A model generated the notes under the pieces. It saw only the letters and a program-made list of their open reading frames with translations, had not been told where the DNA came from and did no database searches. DNA of 51,989 bases from Aestuariivirga sp. Lineage in GTDB: Bacteria > Pseudomonadota > Alphaproteobacteria > Rhizobiales > Aestuariivirgaceae. Below are positions 45,419 through 51,989 of the stretch, piece after piece. The stretch is taken from NCBI RefSeq assembly GCF_020252395.1, contig NZ_JADCDB010000034.1:1-51989 (forward strand), read 5' to 3'. Both the position numbers and the translations under genes were made by a program. Numbering within the stretch: position 1 is the stretch's first letter; each line of letters starts with the position of its first letter.

Positions 45419-46966
45419 ATGACCGAAACCAGCACCACCGCATCGCCCACCGCACGCCGCGCTGGCGGGCGCGACGGGCGCCGTGCGCTGCGCGCCACCC
45501 CCATGGCCTCCTTCCCCACGCTGGTGCGCGGGATCCCCGTCTACAACCTCGTGCCCGACGAGGCGGTGGAGCTGATCCACGACGAATCGATAAAGATCCT
45601 CGAGGAAGTCGGCTGCGAGTTCCGCGACGACGAGGCGATCGGGCTATGGAAGGCCGCTGGCGCAAATGTCTCCGGCACGCGCGTCCGGATCGACCGCGGC
45701 CTGCTGATGAGCCTCATCGCCAAAGCCCCCGCAGAATTCACGCTCAATGCCCGCAACCCGGAGCGCACCGTCCAGGTAGGCGGGCGCAACCAGATCTTCG
45801 TGCCCATGTACGGGGCGCCTTACGTGCGCGACCTCGATAATGTCCGCCGCTATGGCTCGCTCGAGGACCTCAACAACTTCCACAAGCTCGCCTACATGCT
45901 GCCGGCGCTGCACTCATCGAGCTCGATCTGCGTCGAGCCGATGGAGATCGCGGTGCCGAAGCGCCACCTGCACATCATCCATTCGGCGCTCACCTATTCC
46001 GACAAGCCCTTCATGGGCATCGTCACCTCGAAGGAGCGCGCCGAGGACGTGATGAAGATGTGCGGCATCGTGTTCGGCGAAGACTATGTGACGGACAACA
46101 CGGTGGTCGTCTCGATCGCCAACTGCAATTCGCCGCTGGTGTGGGACGCGACCATGCTGGACGCGATGAAGGTCTATGCCGCGCACAACCAGCCAATCAT
46201 CTGCGCGCCCTTCGCGCTGTGCGGGGCCTCGACGCCGGCGTCCGCCGTGGGCGCTGTGGCGCAGGTCAATGCCGAGGCGCTGGCTGGCGTTGCCTTCACC
46301 CAGCTGATCCGCATGGGCTCGCCCGTCATCTACGGTCAGTTCATGGTGGCGGTGGACATGAAGTCAGGGGCGCCCATGGGCGGCACGCCGGAAGCAGCTC
46401 AGATGATGTATCTGATGGGCCAGCTGGCGCGGAAGTATGGTCTGCCTTGGCGCACGTCCGGTTTCCATGTCGGCTCCAAGCTCAACGATGCGCAAGCGGG
46501 CTATGAATCGAACATGCTGATGCATGCGGCGATCCTGTCGGGCGCTAACTACATCTGGCATGTGGCGGGCTGGCTGGAAGCGGGCCTGTGCTGCGATTAT
46601 TCCAAGTTCGTCACCGATGCCGAGCAGCTGGTGGGCTGGTACAAATATGCGGGCGGTGTGTCCTTCGCCGACTTCAAGGAGGCGATGGCTGCAGTGCGCG
46701 AGGTGGGGCCGCAGGGCCACTTCCTCGGCACGCAGCACACGCTGGATCATTTCGAGAAGGCCTTCTTCAGCCCCTCGATCATGGACTTCAATAGCTTCGA
46801 GCAGTGGTCCGCCGAGGGTGCGAAGGACCACGCCACGCGCGGCCGCGACAAGGCGCGCCAGATGCTGCAGGCCTATGAGCCGCCGAAGATGGACGAGGGC
46901 ATCGCCGAGGGCCTCAAGGACTTCATCGCGAAGCGCGAGGAAGTGCTGCCCGACACGGTGAACTGA
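45419..46966 (+). CDS. trimethylamine methyltransferase (MttB) family protein, non-pyrrolysine
   Basis: A 515-residue MttB-superfamily corrinoid-dependent methyltransferase. The family core IHDESIKILEEVGCEFRD, the GAPYVRDLD region and the late GPQGHFLGTQHTLDHFEKAFFSPSI are present. The frame has no internal stop, so it lacks the amber-encoded pyrrolysine of archaeal TMA enzymes. Non-Pyl members act on glycine betaine and other quaternary amines, so the substrate may be one of these. AGGAG at 45407-45411 suits ATG 45419 better than ATG 45416. No corrinoid protein or MtaA gene is adjacent. Confidence 0.88.
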   Translation: MTETSTTASPTARRAGGRDGRRALRATPMASFPTLVRGIPVYNLVPDEAVELIHDESIKILEEVGCEFRDDEAIGLWKAAGANVSGTRVRIDRGLLMSLIAKAPAEFTLNARNPERTVQVGGRNQIFVPMYGAPYVRDLDNVRRYGSLEDLNNFHKLAYMLPALHSSSSICVEPMEIAVPKRHLHIIHSALTYSDKPFMGIVTSKERAEDVMKMCGIVFGEDYVTDNTVVVSIANCNSPLVWDATMLDAMKVYAAHNQPIICAPFALCGASTPASAVGAVAQVNAEALAGVAFTQLIRMGSPVIYGQFMVAVDMKSGAPMGGTPEAAQMMYLMGQLARKYGLPWRTSGFHVGSKLNDAQAGYESNMLMHAAILSGANYIWHVAGWLEAGLCCDYSKFVTDAEQLVGWYKYAGGVSFADFKEAMAAVREVGPQGHFLGTQHTLDHFEKAFFSPSIMDFNSFEQWSAEGAKDHATRGRDKARQMLQAYEPPKMDEGIAEGLKDFIAKREEVLPDTVN

Positions 46967-46995
46967 GGCCGATGGCGTGGGGCCCCGCCCCGTGC

Positions 46996-47107
46996 TGGCG
47001 CATGTTCCGATCGGGTGGACTCGCATGATCGATAAGAACATGCGCCAGGCCGAAAGCTTGAGCATGATCTTATCGCAAAAGCGGTTCCAATTTTGCGGAT
47101 CATGCTG
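46996..47107. repeat. rhizobial intergenic mosaic palindromes (copy 2)
   Basis: Two palindromes before marC. The first has perfect 11-base arms TGGCGCATGTT (46996-47006) and AACATGCGCCA (47037-47047) and contains GTGGACTCGC. The second (47060-47107) contains ATCGCAAAAG, GGTTCC and ATCATGCT and is closely similar to 7171-7220. Same repeat family as copy 1. Confidence 0.75.
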
Positions 47108-47119
47108 TAGCACGGCCCG

Positions 47120-47758
47120 GTGCTCGCCGATTTCATCACCTCCGCCATCGCCACGCTGCTGGTCGTCGCCGACCCGGTGCTGCTGAGCGCGCTGTTTCTC
47201 GGCATCACCCATGGCATGACCAAGGAGCACCGCCGCGAGGTTGCGCTGCGGGGATCGATCATCGCCTTCTCGATCCTGCTGGCGGCAGGCCTTGGCGGCG
47301 CGAAGCTTCTCGACCTGCTGGGCATCTCGCTCTCGGCCTTCCGCATCGCCGGCGGCCTGCTGCTCTTGTCGGCGGCTGCCGAAATGGTGTTCGACCGCCG
47401 CGGCGAGAGGCTGAAATCGACCGTCGAGCAGGCGATCACCATCGACCATGTGCGCAACATCGCCGCCTTCCCGCTGGCCATTCCGCTGATGGCGGGGCCC
47501 GGCGCCATCACCGCCATGATCCTGCTGGCCGGCCGCGCCGAGGGCCGCTTCACCTGGCTTCTCTCGCTCTATGGCGTGGCGGCCCTCGTCATGGCGGCGT
47601 GTTTCGTCAGCTTCCTGATGGCCGAGCGCATCTCGCGGCTTATGGGCGTCACCGGCCAGGCGGTGCTGTCGCGCCTGCTCGGCATTATCCTGGCGGCGCT
47701 GGCCGTTCAGTTCGTGATCGACGGCGTGTCCGCCATCACGCCGTGGCACGCTCGCTGA
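47120..47758 (+). CDS. MarC-family integral membrane protein
   Basis: A 212-residue membrane protein of about six segments; family features include DPVLLSALFLGIT near the N-terminus and AFPLAIPLMAGPGAITAMILL. The family's function is not firmly known. GTG 47120 gives the usual length. No clear ribosome binding site is seen because the palindromic repeat is immediately upstream. Its 3' end overlaps the convergent small membrane gene by 23 bases. Confidence 0.85.
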   Translation: MLADFITSAIATLLVVADPVLLSALFLGITHGMTKEHRREVALRGSIIAFSILLAAGLGGAKLLDLLGISLSAFRIAGGLLLLSAAAEMVFDRRGERLKSTVEQAITIDHVRNIAAFPLAIPLMAGPGAITAMILLAGRAEGRFTWLLSLYGVAALVMAACFVSFLMAERISRLMGVTGQAVLSRLLGIILAALAVQFVIDGVSAITPWHAR

Positions 47759-48029
47759 GCAGCTGCAGCAGCTTCGTCGCCACAAAGCCAAGCGCGACCA
47801 GCACCAGCGACACGAAGCCCCAGACGGCAACCACCAGCCACTCGCCGATGCCCGTTCCGGCAGAGGCGAGCCAGGAGGCCCATTCGACGAGCCGCGGGTC
47901 AGCCGGGATGATGTCGGCATTGCTGGCGGCGAGGCCGCCGGCAACCCCCAAAAGGCCATGCACGATCCATGCGGCGAGCGACCACAGGGCCACCACCGCT
48001 GCCGTGAGAATCCAGACGAGCGTCTTCAT
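47736..48029 (-). CDS. small two-segment membrane protein, coupled to DUF4112 gene
   Basis: A 97-residue protein with an N-terminal hydrophobic segment (TLVWILTAAVVALWSLAAWI) and another near the C-terminus (VVAVWGFVSLVLVALGFV). No known family is recognised. ATG 48029 overlaps the DUF4112 stop by four bases, so both are made together. It may act with the DUF4112 protein in the inner membrane. Confidence 0.75.
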   Translation of the reverse strand: MKTLVWILTAAVVALWSLAAWIVHGLLGVAGGLAASNADIIPADPRLVEWASWLASAGTGIGEWLVVAVWGFVSLVLVALGFVATKLLQLLSERATA

Positions 48030-48397
48030 CGATGTGTATCCACGAGATGCTGCCGCAGCAGGTTGAGATTGCGCTGGTTGGCCTTGAACGCCATGTCGAA
48101 CAGGACGCCAATGACGGGCACGGCGCCGAGTGCGGTGTCGGCCGCGACGTTGAGGCCCATGCGGGCCAGAAGCCGGGCCGGTACGCCGTGCCGCACCGCT
48201 TCGCCCAGCACGTAAAGCGACAGGCCGGTGCCGGCGAGCGTGCCCACTCCGGGCACGAGGCTCAGCACGCCGTCGGCGCCGATGCTGCGCGAGGTGCCGG
48301 GAATGCGCAGCGCGGAGTCGCAGAACCAGGCGAGCCATTCAAGCCGTTCCATGGTGCCCTGTGGGGTGAGGTCTAAGGTGACCGAGGGGCTGGTCAT
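48026..48397 (-). CDS. DUF4112-domain protein
   Basis: A 123-residue DUF4112 protein: the DGVLSLVPGVGTLAGTGLSLYVLGEAVRHGVP and ADTALGAVPVIGVLFDMAFKANQRN segments are the family signature, giving two hydrophobic hairpins. The function is unknown. ATG 48397 has GGGAGA upstream. It is the first gene of a two-gene unit. Confidence 0.88.
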   Translation of the reverse strand: MTSPSVTLDLTPQGTMERLEWLAWFCDSALRIPGTSRSIGADGVLSLVPGVGTLAGTGLSLYVLGEAVRHGVPARLLARMGLNVAADTALGAVPVIGVLFDMAFKANQRNLNLLRQHLVDTHR

Positions 48398-48829
48398 TGG
48401 TTCATCTCCCAGATTGCGGCGCGCGAGGCGCGTTCAAGGTGGAAGAGTCCGACATCGCAGCCTGAAGGCTGCCAGAGGGGCCCGGACCCGTTGCATGATC
48501 ATGTGGAGACGCGCGGCGCAGGGACAAGGCGTCCGCGCAAAAAAATGGGGTGAACGGCAGCAACCACCAACCACTCACCCCTGAGCCGGCCTGAGGCCGG
48601 GACGCTCCGAGTGCTCTTCACTTGAGAATGGGAGGACCCAAGAAAGACGTTTGCGCTGCTTGTTTACCAGCAACCTTTGTGCCAAAGCACCGACACCCCG
48701 CAGTTCAGATCTAAGTTCATGATATCGCAAAAAACTATTCTTCACCGGTAGATCGATCCCGGCGATCGGCAAACCGCCATGCCCGGGCTTTGTGCAGTGC
48801 AACGCAAAACTGTTCGGCAATCAGGCAGA
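48398..48829. other. 432-base intergenic region
   Basis: Between DUF4112 and the aminotransferase. It holds the upstream region of the DUF4112 gene, a terminator-like hairpin (48539-48581), a second palindrome CCGGCC-tga-GGCCGG (48586-48600) and an AT-richer stretch (48650-48770). A minus-strand 81-codon frame here has a TTG start without a ribosome binding site and I do not call it. A small RNA or long 3' untranslated region from the minus strand is possible. Confidence 0.5.
48539..48581 (-). terminator. rho-independent terminator, minus strand
   Basis: Read on the minus strand, GGGGTGA and TCACCCC form a seven-base-pair stem around a 21-base loop, followed by A and seven T. It is about 250 bases after the aminotransferase stop, so the transcript reaching it carries a long 3' tail or starts within the gap. 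Confidence 0.6.
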
Positions 48830-50023
48830 TCAGACCGGCCCGTGCTCGCGCATCCACTCTACGAAGCGGCCGAGCGCCTCCTCCAGCGGACCGAGGTCCT
48901 TGAGGTAGCACATGCGCAGGTGCCCCTCGCCGCCAGGGCCGAAGGTGCTGCCTGGCGCGAAGCCGACCCTGGCCTCATCGATGAGGCGGCGCACGGTGGC
49001 AGCCGAATCGGTCATGCCCTCGATCCCGAAGAACAGATAGAAGGCGCCCTGCGGCGCCTCGAACTGCAGTCCCGGCAACTCCTTCAGCATCAGCACGGTG
49101 AGGTCGCGGCGGTGCCGCGCCATCAGCACCTGGCGCTCAATGAATTCATCGCCAGTATCAAGTGCGGCTACGCAGCCACGCTGCAGGAAGGCCGGCGTAC
49201 CGGAAGACGAGACTTGCACGATGCGCTCGATCGGCGGACCCAGCGCCTTGGGCGCCTGCAGCCAGCCGACGCGCCAACCGGTCATTGCCCAGTTCTTGGA
49301 GAAGGTGTTGGCAAGCAGCAGCTGCTCCTCATCCTCGCAGATGTCGAGGAAGGAGGGGGCGCGCGTTTCGCCATTCCCGCCATAATAGAAGCGGGTATAG
49401 ACCTCGTCGCCGAGAATCCACAGGCCGCGCTTGCGGCAGAAATCGCGCACCGTGACGAGCTCGTCGCGCGTTGCCGTCCAACCCACGGGGTTCGACGGCG
49501 AATTGAGCGCGATCGCCTTGGTGCGCGGCGTCACCGTGTCGAACAACCGGTCAAGGTCCAGCTTCCACTTGCCATTGGCGAACTGCATCGGCGCCTCGAC
49601 GGGTCTCGCTCCCGAGAGGCGCAGCGCACCGGCATAATTCGGCCAGGCGGGTGTTGGCAGCACGATCTCGTCGCCATCGCCAGTGATGAGCTGCACGATG
49701 ATCTGGATCGCATGCATGCCGCCCGAGGTGACGATGAAGTTCTCAAGGTCGAAGGCACGGCCGAAATTGCGGGTGTGATAGCGCGCCAGCGCGTCCCGCA
49801 ATTCGGGGATGCCGCGCTGCCAGGTATAGAAGGTCTCGCCATTGAGCAGCGCTTCGGCGGCGGGCCTCGCAAAGGCCTCTGGCGTGGGCTGGTTGCCTTC
49901 GCCCGACCACAGCGGAATGATGCCGGGCACGGTAAAGCCATACATGGCGGCCTTGACGATGCCGCTGTCGGGCTCGTTGCGGGCCTGCGGCGTCAGCGCC
50001 GCGAGAAGCTGTTCCGAATTCAT
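48830..50023 (-). CDS. class I/II PLP-dependent aminotransferase
   Basis: A 397-residue fold-type I aminotransferase. The PLP Lys is in NTFSKNWAMTGWR, with the cofactor-binding LNSPSNPVG and LGDEVYTRFYY and the C-terminal Arg in HLRMCYL. The group includes aspartate and related transaminases; the donor cannot be named. ATG 50023 is preceded by an AAGGTCC stretch; no strong ribosome binding site. The length is typical. Confidence 0.92.
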   Translation of the reverse strand: MNSEQLLAALTPQARNEPDSGIVKAAMYGFTVPGIIPLWSGEGNQPTPEAFARPAAEALLNGETFYTWQRGIPELRDALARYHTRNFGRAFDLENFIVTSGGMHAIQIIVQLITGDGDEIVLPTPAWPNYAGALRLSGARPVEAPMQFANGKWKLDLDRLFDTVTPRTKAIALNSPSNPVGWTATRDELVTVRDFCRKRGLWILGDEVYTRFYYGGNGETRAPSFLDICEDEEQLLLANTFSKNWAMTGWRVGWLQAPKALGPPIERIVQVSSSGTPAFLQRGCVAALDTGDEFIERQVLMARHRRDLTVLMLKELPGLQFEAPQGAFYLFFGIEGMTDSAATVRRLIDEARVGFAPGSTFGPGGEGHLRMCYLKDLGPLEEALGRFVEWMREHGPV

Positions 50024-50096
50024 GCTGGGACCTTAAGCCAGCGCGCTGGAGTGTCCACCCCGGCGCGCTGGCATTTCACTGCAGTTCTGCTTGGCG

Positions 50097-50537
50097 TCAG
50101 GCGGAGGTTCTGGCCTTCAACGAGTCGCGGATTTCGGCGAGCAGCTCTTCCGTCTTGCTCGGCGGCGCAGGCGGCGGCGCGGGCTCGGCGCGCTTCACCC
50201 GGTTCGAGATCTTGACCAGCTGGAACAGCACGAAGGCGACGAGAAGAAAGTTGATGATCACGGTGATGAAGGCGCCATAGGCGAAGACCGCGCCCTGCTT
50301 CTGCGCCTCGGCCAGCACCGGCGAGGTCACGCTGGCGGAGAGCGGCAGGAAATAGGAATCGAAATTGAGCCCACCGGTAAGCGCCCCGATGAGCGGCATG
50401 ACCAGCAGGTTCACGATGCCGTCGACAATCCGCCCGAAGGCCGCGCCGATGATCACACCGACCGCGAGGTCGAAGGCATTGCCCTTGAAGGCGAAGGATT
50501 TGAAGTCGTTCCACTCATTGCGCACAGTCTCGTTCAT
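50097..50537 (-). CDS. mscL: large-conductance mechanosensitive channel MscL
   Basis: A 146-residue channel subunit that opens under membrane tension to release solutes. The conserved start NEWNDFKSFAFKGNAFDLAVGVIIGAAFGRIVDGIV is the pore helix, followed by a periplasmic loop and the second helix VFAYGAFITVIINFLLVAFVLF, and a charged C-terminal bundle (KTEELLAEIRDSL). ATG 50537 has GGGGGGA upstream. Confidence 0.96.
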   Translation of the reverse strand: MNETVRNEWNDFKSFAFKGNAFDLAVGVIIGAAFGRIVDGIVNLLVMPLIGALTGGLNFDSYFLPLSASVTSPVLAEAQKQGAVFAYGAFITVIINFLLVAFVLFQLVKISNRVKRAEPAPPPAPPSKTEELLAEIRDSLKARTSA

Positions 50538-50646
50538 GTCGTCCCCCCGTTGCCGGATCTGCATTCCGGCGTTGAATAACAGTGGCTGCCATTATCCAGC
50601 AGATACTGGCAAGATTAACCACACATCGTCCAAAACTGCGAATCAG

Positions 50647-51612
50647 ATGAGTGAACGCCGCACATTCTACCCCGGCCTCCAGCCCTTCAACCGCGGCCGG
50701 CTGAAGGTCTCAGCCCTGCACGAAATCTATTTCGAGGAATGTGGCAACCCCAAGGGCAAGCCCGCCGTGGTGCTGCATGGCGGCCCCGGCGGCGGCATCT
50801 CGCCGTTCTTGCGCCAGAGCCATGACCCGAAGGCCTATCGCATCATCCTGTTCGACCAGCGCGGCTGCGGCCAGTCGACCCCGCATGCCGAGCTCGCCGA
50901 GAACACCACCTGGGACCTCGTCGCCGACATGGAGAAGCTGCGCCAGCACCTGAAGATCGAGCGCTGGCAAGTGGTGGGCGGCTCCTGGGGCTCCACCCTG
51001 GCGCTGGCCTATGCCGAAAGCCACCCCGAGCGGGTCACCGAACTCATAACCCGCGGCATCTTCACCCTTCGCAAGAGCGAGATCCACTGGTTCTACCAGG
51101 AAGGGGCGGACCAGATCTTCCCCGACCTGTGGGAAGGCTTCGTGGCGCCGATCCCGCCAGCGGAACGGCATGACTTGCTCACCGCCTATCACCGCCGTCT
51201 CACCGGCCCGGACAAGGTGGAGCAGATCGCCTGCGCCCGCGCCTGGAGCCAGTGGGAGGGCGCCACCATCTCGCTGCTCCCCGACCCCAAGCGGGTGGCG
51301 GAATTCGGCTCGGACCATTTCGCCATCGCCTTCGCCCGCATCGAGTGCCACTATTTCGTCAATCGCGGCTTCTTCCGGCAGGACGGCCAGCTGATCGCCG
51401 ATGCCCATAAGCTTGCCGGCATCCCCGGCGTCATCATTCAGGGCCGCTACGATGTGGTCACGCCCCCCGTCACCGCCTGGGACCTGCACAAGGCGTGGCC
51501 GCAGGCGGAGTTCATCATGGTGCCGGATGCCGGCCATACCGCCACCGAGCCCGGCATCGCCGACGCCCTCGTCCGGGCCACCGACCGGTTTCGTCATGCA
51601 GAAAGTGCATAG
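50647..51612 (+). CDS. pip: proline iminopeptidase
   Basis: A 321-residue alpha/beta-hydrolase that removes N-terminal proline. The oxyanion motif is HGGPGGG (residues 44-50), the nucleophile S113 lies in GGSWGS, Asp is in GRYDVVTP and His in DAGHTATEP. The family sequence FDQRGCGQS is present. ATG 50647 was chosen by homology to the family N-terminus (FYPGLQPF); the longer upstream frame runs over the mscL gene. Confidence 0.94.
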   Translation: MSERRTFYPGLQPFNRGRLKVSALHEIYFEECGNPKGKPAVVLHGGPGGGISPFLRQSHDPKAYRIILFDQRGCGQSTPHAELAENTTWDLVADMEKLRQHLKIERWQVVGGSWGSTLALAYAESHPERVTELITRGIFTLRKSEIHWFYQEGADQIFPDLWEGFVAPIPPAERHDLLTAYHRRLTGPDKVEQIACARAWSQWEGATISLLPDPKRVAEFGSDHFAIAFARIECHYFVNRGFFRQDGQLIADAHKLAGIPGVIIQGRYDVVTPPVTAWDLHKAWPQAEFIMVPDAGHTATEPGIADALVRATDRFRHAESA

Positions 51613-51718
51613 CGGGATCGGTGTGCAGTGCAGCACGATGCTGCAATCCGTTCACAATTGATCGCCATATGGAGAGCGGACTGAAGAAACGCACCACTGC
51701 AACGTTTTGAGGCACCCC

Positions 51719-51853
51719 ATGATCGTTTTCTCCGCCATGCGCGACTTGGCCGATGGCCTGACCCGTGGTCTCGGCCTGTTCCTGACCGAGCGCCAGGACA
51801 CCACGGCCCGCGGCATCAACCCCACCCCCGTGAAGCGCGGCTTCCGCCGCTAG
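51719..51853 (+). CDS. hypothetical 44-residue ORF ending at the IS630 junction
   Basis: A short frame, MIVFSAMRDLADGLTRG to KRGFRR, of basic, mostly hydrophilic residues with no recognised family. Codon use is GC-rich at third positions like its neighbours, which supports coding. No strong ribosome binding site (TTTTGAGGCACCCC precedes). Its TAG stop is formed where the IS630 element begins, so the native protein may have been longer. Confidence 0.45.
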   Translation: MIVFSAMRDLADGLTRGLGLFLTERQDTTARGINPTPVKRGFRR

Positions 51854-51989
51854 AGCATTTTCACGCTTAGCGGAATCGCGGATTTTCTTAGGGCCTGTTT
51901 GGTGATTCAGTGTTCATGTTGATTCGGCATGGAGACCTGCGATGGGAGTTGCCTATTCTCAAGATCTGCGTGAACGTGTTCTGAGCGTC
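51853..51989 (+). mobile_element. 5' end of an IS630-family insertion sequence (right edge, truncated by window)
   Basis: TA (51851-51852) followed by GAGCATTTTCACGC marks a probable element end, matching the outward end of the left-edge element in eight bases (TAGAGCAT). An 89-base leader leads to the transposase start. Alternatively the element begins nearer GGGCCTGTTTGG (51891) and the TAGAGCAT stretch is part of an intergenic repeat. Confidence 0.55.
51942..51989 (+). CDS. IS630-family transposase, N-terminal fragment
   Basis: The 16 codons MGVAYSQDLRERVLSV are the typical IS630 N-terminus (AYSQDLRERV), the start of its helix-turn-helix DNA-binding domain. GGAG seven bases upstream supports ATG 51942. 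The remainder lies beyond the window. Same orientation as the left-edge fragment. Confidence 0.85.
   Translation, partial: MGVAYSQDLRERVLSV

Noticed and set aside
45419-46966. Pyrrolysine-containing trimethylamine methyltransferase
   Set aside because: There is no in-frame UAG and no pylTSBCD genes in the window, so the archaeal-type enzyme is excluded.
48575-48820. 81-codon minus-strand ORF in the intergenic gap
   Set aside because: It starts with TTG without a ribosome binding site, ends inside a terminator stem and resembles no family.

Overview
The window is GC-rich DNA from an alphaproteobacterium, most likely of the order Hyphomicrobiales (Rhizobiales). Four things point there: a chemotaxis operon with the Sinorhizobium gene order (cheS-Y1-A-W-R-B-Y2-D-T), the tRNA-Ala / FYDLN-acid protein / aroA / cmk block, a speF-type leader RNA before a PLP-dependent ornithine decarboxylase, and intergenic palindromic repeats of the rhizobial mosaic type. 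Genus cannot be read from the sequence.

Layout. 1-141 is the 3' end of an IS630-family element. It is followed by a PcfJ-like hypothetical gene, a divergent methionyl-tRNA synthetase, cmk and aroA (all minus strand), then a FYDLN-acid protein, tRNA-Ala(GGC) and an LptF/LptG-family permease (plus strand). 7.3-17.5 kb is a methylated-amine region: a cupin protein and an APC permease on the minus strand, divergent from tdm-dmmD-dmmA-dmmB-dmmC-tmm, closed by a strong terminator. The predicted route is trimethylamine to TMAO (Tmm), to dimethylamine plus formaldehyde (Tdm), to monomethylamine plus formaldehyde (DmmABC), with DmmD a folate-binding GcvT-type protein. 17.7-24.1 kb is a tightly overlapping nine-gene chemotaxis operon with a hemerythrin gene upstream. 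24.8-29.1 kb is a xylose-type ABC importer (XylF, XylH, XylG) with a KDG-kinase-like sugar kinase.

29.4-33.5 kb is a translationally coupled operon of a ROK regulator, a vanadium-haloperoxidase/PAP2 enzyme and a secreted FG-GAP/ASPIC (CRTAC-like) protein. 33.7-37.7 kb is a ynjBCD-type ABC transporter fused in operon to a CDP-alcohol phosphatidyltransferase (ynjF). 37.8-39.8 kb carries the speF-like RNA, an ornithine decarboxylase and a GNAT acetyltransferase. 39.8-43.4 kb is a minus-strand trio of a GlpK-like kinase and two FAD oxidoreductases. 43.5-47 kb is a second APC permease divergent from an MttB-family methyltransferase, a second possible methylated-amine module. The rest holds marC, a DUF4112 protein with a coupled small membrane protein, an aminotransferase, mscL, a proline iminopeptidase and a 44-codon ORF. 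The last 137 bases are the 5' end of an IS630-family element in the same orientation as the one at the left edge.

The main points of interest are the complete TMA-to-MMA oxidation cluster paired with an APC permease instead of the usual TMAO ABC importer, the ROK/haloperoxidase/FG-GAP operon, the speF-like leader, the loss of the usual rpsA neighbour after cmk, and the IS630 junctions that supply or overlap the stop codons of the adjoining genes.
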